NCBI RefSeq assembly: GCF_016908775.1
Contig: NZ_JAFBEP010000013.1
Coordinates: forward strand, 1-64,000
DNA from: Defluviitalea raffinosedens
Lineage (GTDB): Bacteria; Bacillota; Clostridia; Lachnospirales; Defluviitaleaceae
Length of the DNA: 64,000 bases
Direction: 5' to 3'
Part shown: positions 63,169 through 64,000 of the stretch, piece by piece
How the letters are laid out: each line of letters begins with the position of its first letter
How positions within the stretch are numbered: position 1 is the stretch's first letter
Program-made: the position numbers and the translations under genes
The notes under the pieces: model-generated
What the model saw: the letters and a program-made list of their open reading frames with translations, nothing else
Database searches by the model: none
What the model was told of the DNA's origin: nothing

Positions 63169-64000
63169 ATGCAAAGCAAAACACAGCCTGAAGGTATGAA
63201 AATTGTCGTGCTGGATATCGGAGGAACATCAATAAAATCCGGGATATTCCATAACGGTTTTCTTACTGAATTAAAAGAAACGGATACGAATGCATCCAAG
63301 GGCGGCGAATTTGTAATGTATAGTGCTAAGGAGATTATAAGAAGTTATGGAGAATTTGATGGAATAGGTATTAGTACAGCAGGACAAGTAGATTTTGAAA
63401 AAGGAATGATTCGCTATGCCAATAAAAACATTCCAGGTTATACAGGGATGAAGATTAGAGATATATTGGAAAGTGAATTTCATGTACCAGTAGTGGTAGA
63501 AAATGACGTGAATGCAGCAGCAATTGGTGAAGCATACTGCGGTGCCGGAAAGGGGTACCAGGATTTTCTCTGTCTTACTTATGGAACCGGTGTGGGCGGA
63601 GCTATAGTAATAAACAATGAAATTTATAGAGGAAGCACATTTTCAGCAGGTGAAATGGGGGCAATGATTATCCATCCTGAGGACAGAAATGCTGCAGAAG
63701 ATATGTACAGTGGGTGTTATGAAAAATATGCCTCCACTACTGCTTTGGTTCGGAAGGTAATGGGGGTTGATTCATCTCTTTGTAATGGCAGAAAAATATT
63801 TGCTGCTCTTGACAGAAAAGAGGTTAGAGAGGCAGTTGATGAGTGGATCAAGGAAATTGCCTTTGGGCTAGTCTCACTCATCCATATTATGAATCCTTCT
63901 TGTGTTATTCTTGGGGGAGGTGTTATGGAGCAGGAGTATATTTTAGAAAAAGTAAAAGAAAATGTAATGGACAATATCATGGAAAGTTATAGGCATGTAG
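63169..64000 (+). CDS. nanK: ROK family kinase, probable N-acetylmannosamine kinase (3' end cut)
   Basis: The frame starts at ATG 63169 after AGGTGG and is open to the window end (277 codons). VLDIGGTSIKSG is the ATP phosphate loop, VENDVNAAAIGEA contains the catalytic Asp of ROK kinases, and LTYGTGVGGA follows. The usual zinc motif (GH...CxCGxxGCxE) is absent: FSAGEMGAMIIHP is followed by only GCYEKYAST, so it belongs to the zinc-less ROK branch. Context with nanA and nanE favours ManNAc kinase. Other sugar specificities remain possible. Confidence 0.85.
   Translation, partial: MQSKTQPEGMKIVVLDIGGTSIKSGIFHNGFLTELKETDTNASKGGEFVMYSAKEIIRSYGEFDGIGISTAGQVDFEKGMIRYANKNIPGYTGMKIRDILESEFHVPVVVENDVNAAAIGEAYCGAGKGYQDFLCLTYGTGVGGAIVINNEIYRGSTFSAGEMGAMIIHPEDRNAAEDMYSGCYEKYASTTALVRKVMGVDSSLCNGRKIFAALDRKEVREAVDEWIKEIAFGLVSLIHIMNPSCVILGGGVMEQEYILEKVKENVMDNIMESYRHV

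Overview
The window is AT-rich, densely packed DNA from a low-GC Gram-positive anaerobe, most likely a clostridium of the Lachnospiraceae type. The basis is strong AGGAGG-type ribosome binding sites, sigma-A promoters, Cpr/Bce-type peptide-resistance modules, a c-di-GMP-I riboswitch, a sialic acid operon, and a DUF6323/DUF6179-like gene pair. No rRNA, tRNA, CRISPR array or complete transposon was seen. All functions are read from the sequence and from memory of protein families; no search was run.

Layout. 1-3.1 kb: gene remnants, an alpha/alpha-toroid-like protein, a truncated YcaQ-like gene, a RidA protein and a two-gene membrane-protein operon. 3.2-6.8 kb: a sensor kinase/regulator pair divergent from a CprA/LanF-like ABC ATPase whose permease is truncated; an 11-bp direct-repeat operator lies between them. 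7.1-9.7 kb: a dCache chemoreceptor followed by the 3' half of a second one. 10.1-18.0 kb: a UPF0489/arginase-like protein, a PadR regulator, a BceRS-BceAB module and a MarR-flavodoxin-methyltransferase operon. 18.1-26.7 kb: TetR, an MMPL transporter, a 1359-residue GLUG/coiled-coil surface protein and an MFS transporter.

27.1-51.0 kb is the centrepiece: two tandem, diverged copies of a complete chemosensory operon. Copy A (27.1-40.0 kb) encodes CheY, a small protein, a soluble receptor with two signalling domains, a three-domain CheW, CheB, a receiver, an Hpt-P2-STAS protein, CheR, CheA and a second three-domain CheW. Copy B (40.1-51.0 kb) has the same order but has lost cheY and the small gene (visible as remnants) and the last cheW. 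It has instead a c-di-GMP-I riboswitch at its 5' end. CheA in both copies has a first Hpt domain without its histidine and no P2 domain; an intact Hpt and a P2-like domain sit in the separate STAS protein. Parts of the two copies are nearly identical at DNA level while neighbouring parts are not, which suggests gene conversion. No flagellar genes are present. The soluble receptors and rewired phosphotransfer suggest a chemosensory system of the alternative-function kind.

51.1-64 kb: a CNNM/HlyC-like membrane protein (minus strand), a polar amino acid ABC transporter behind a possible attenuator, the DUF6323/DUF6179-like pair, and a sialic acid catabolic region (RpiR regulator, SGNH esterase, alpha/beta hydrolase, NanA, NanE and a NanK-like ROK kinase cut by the window end). 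A shared ATTGAAA-N5-TTTCA operator covers the -35 boxes of the regulator and the alpha/beta hydrolase.
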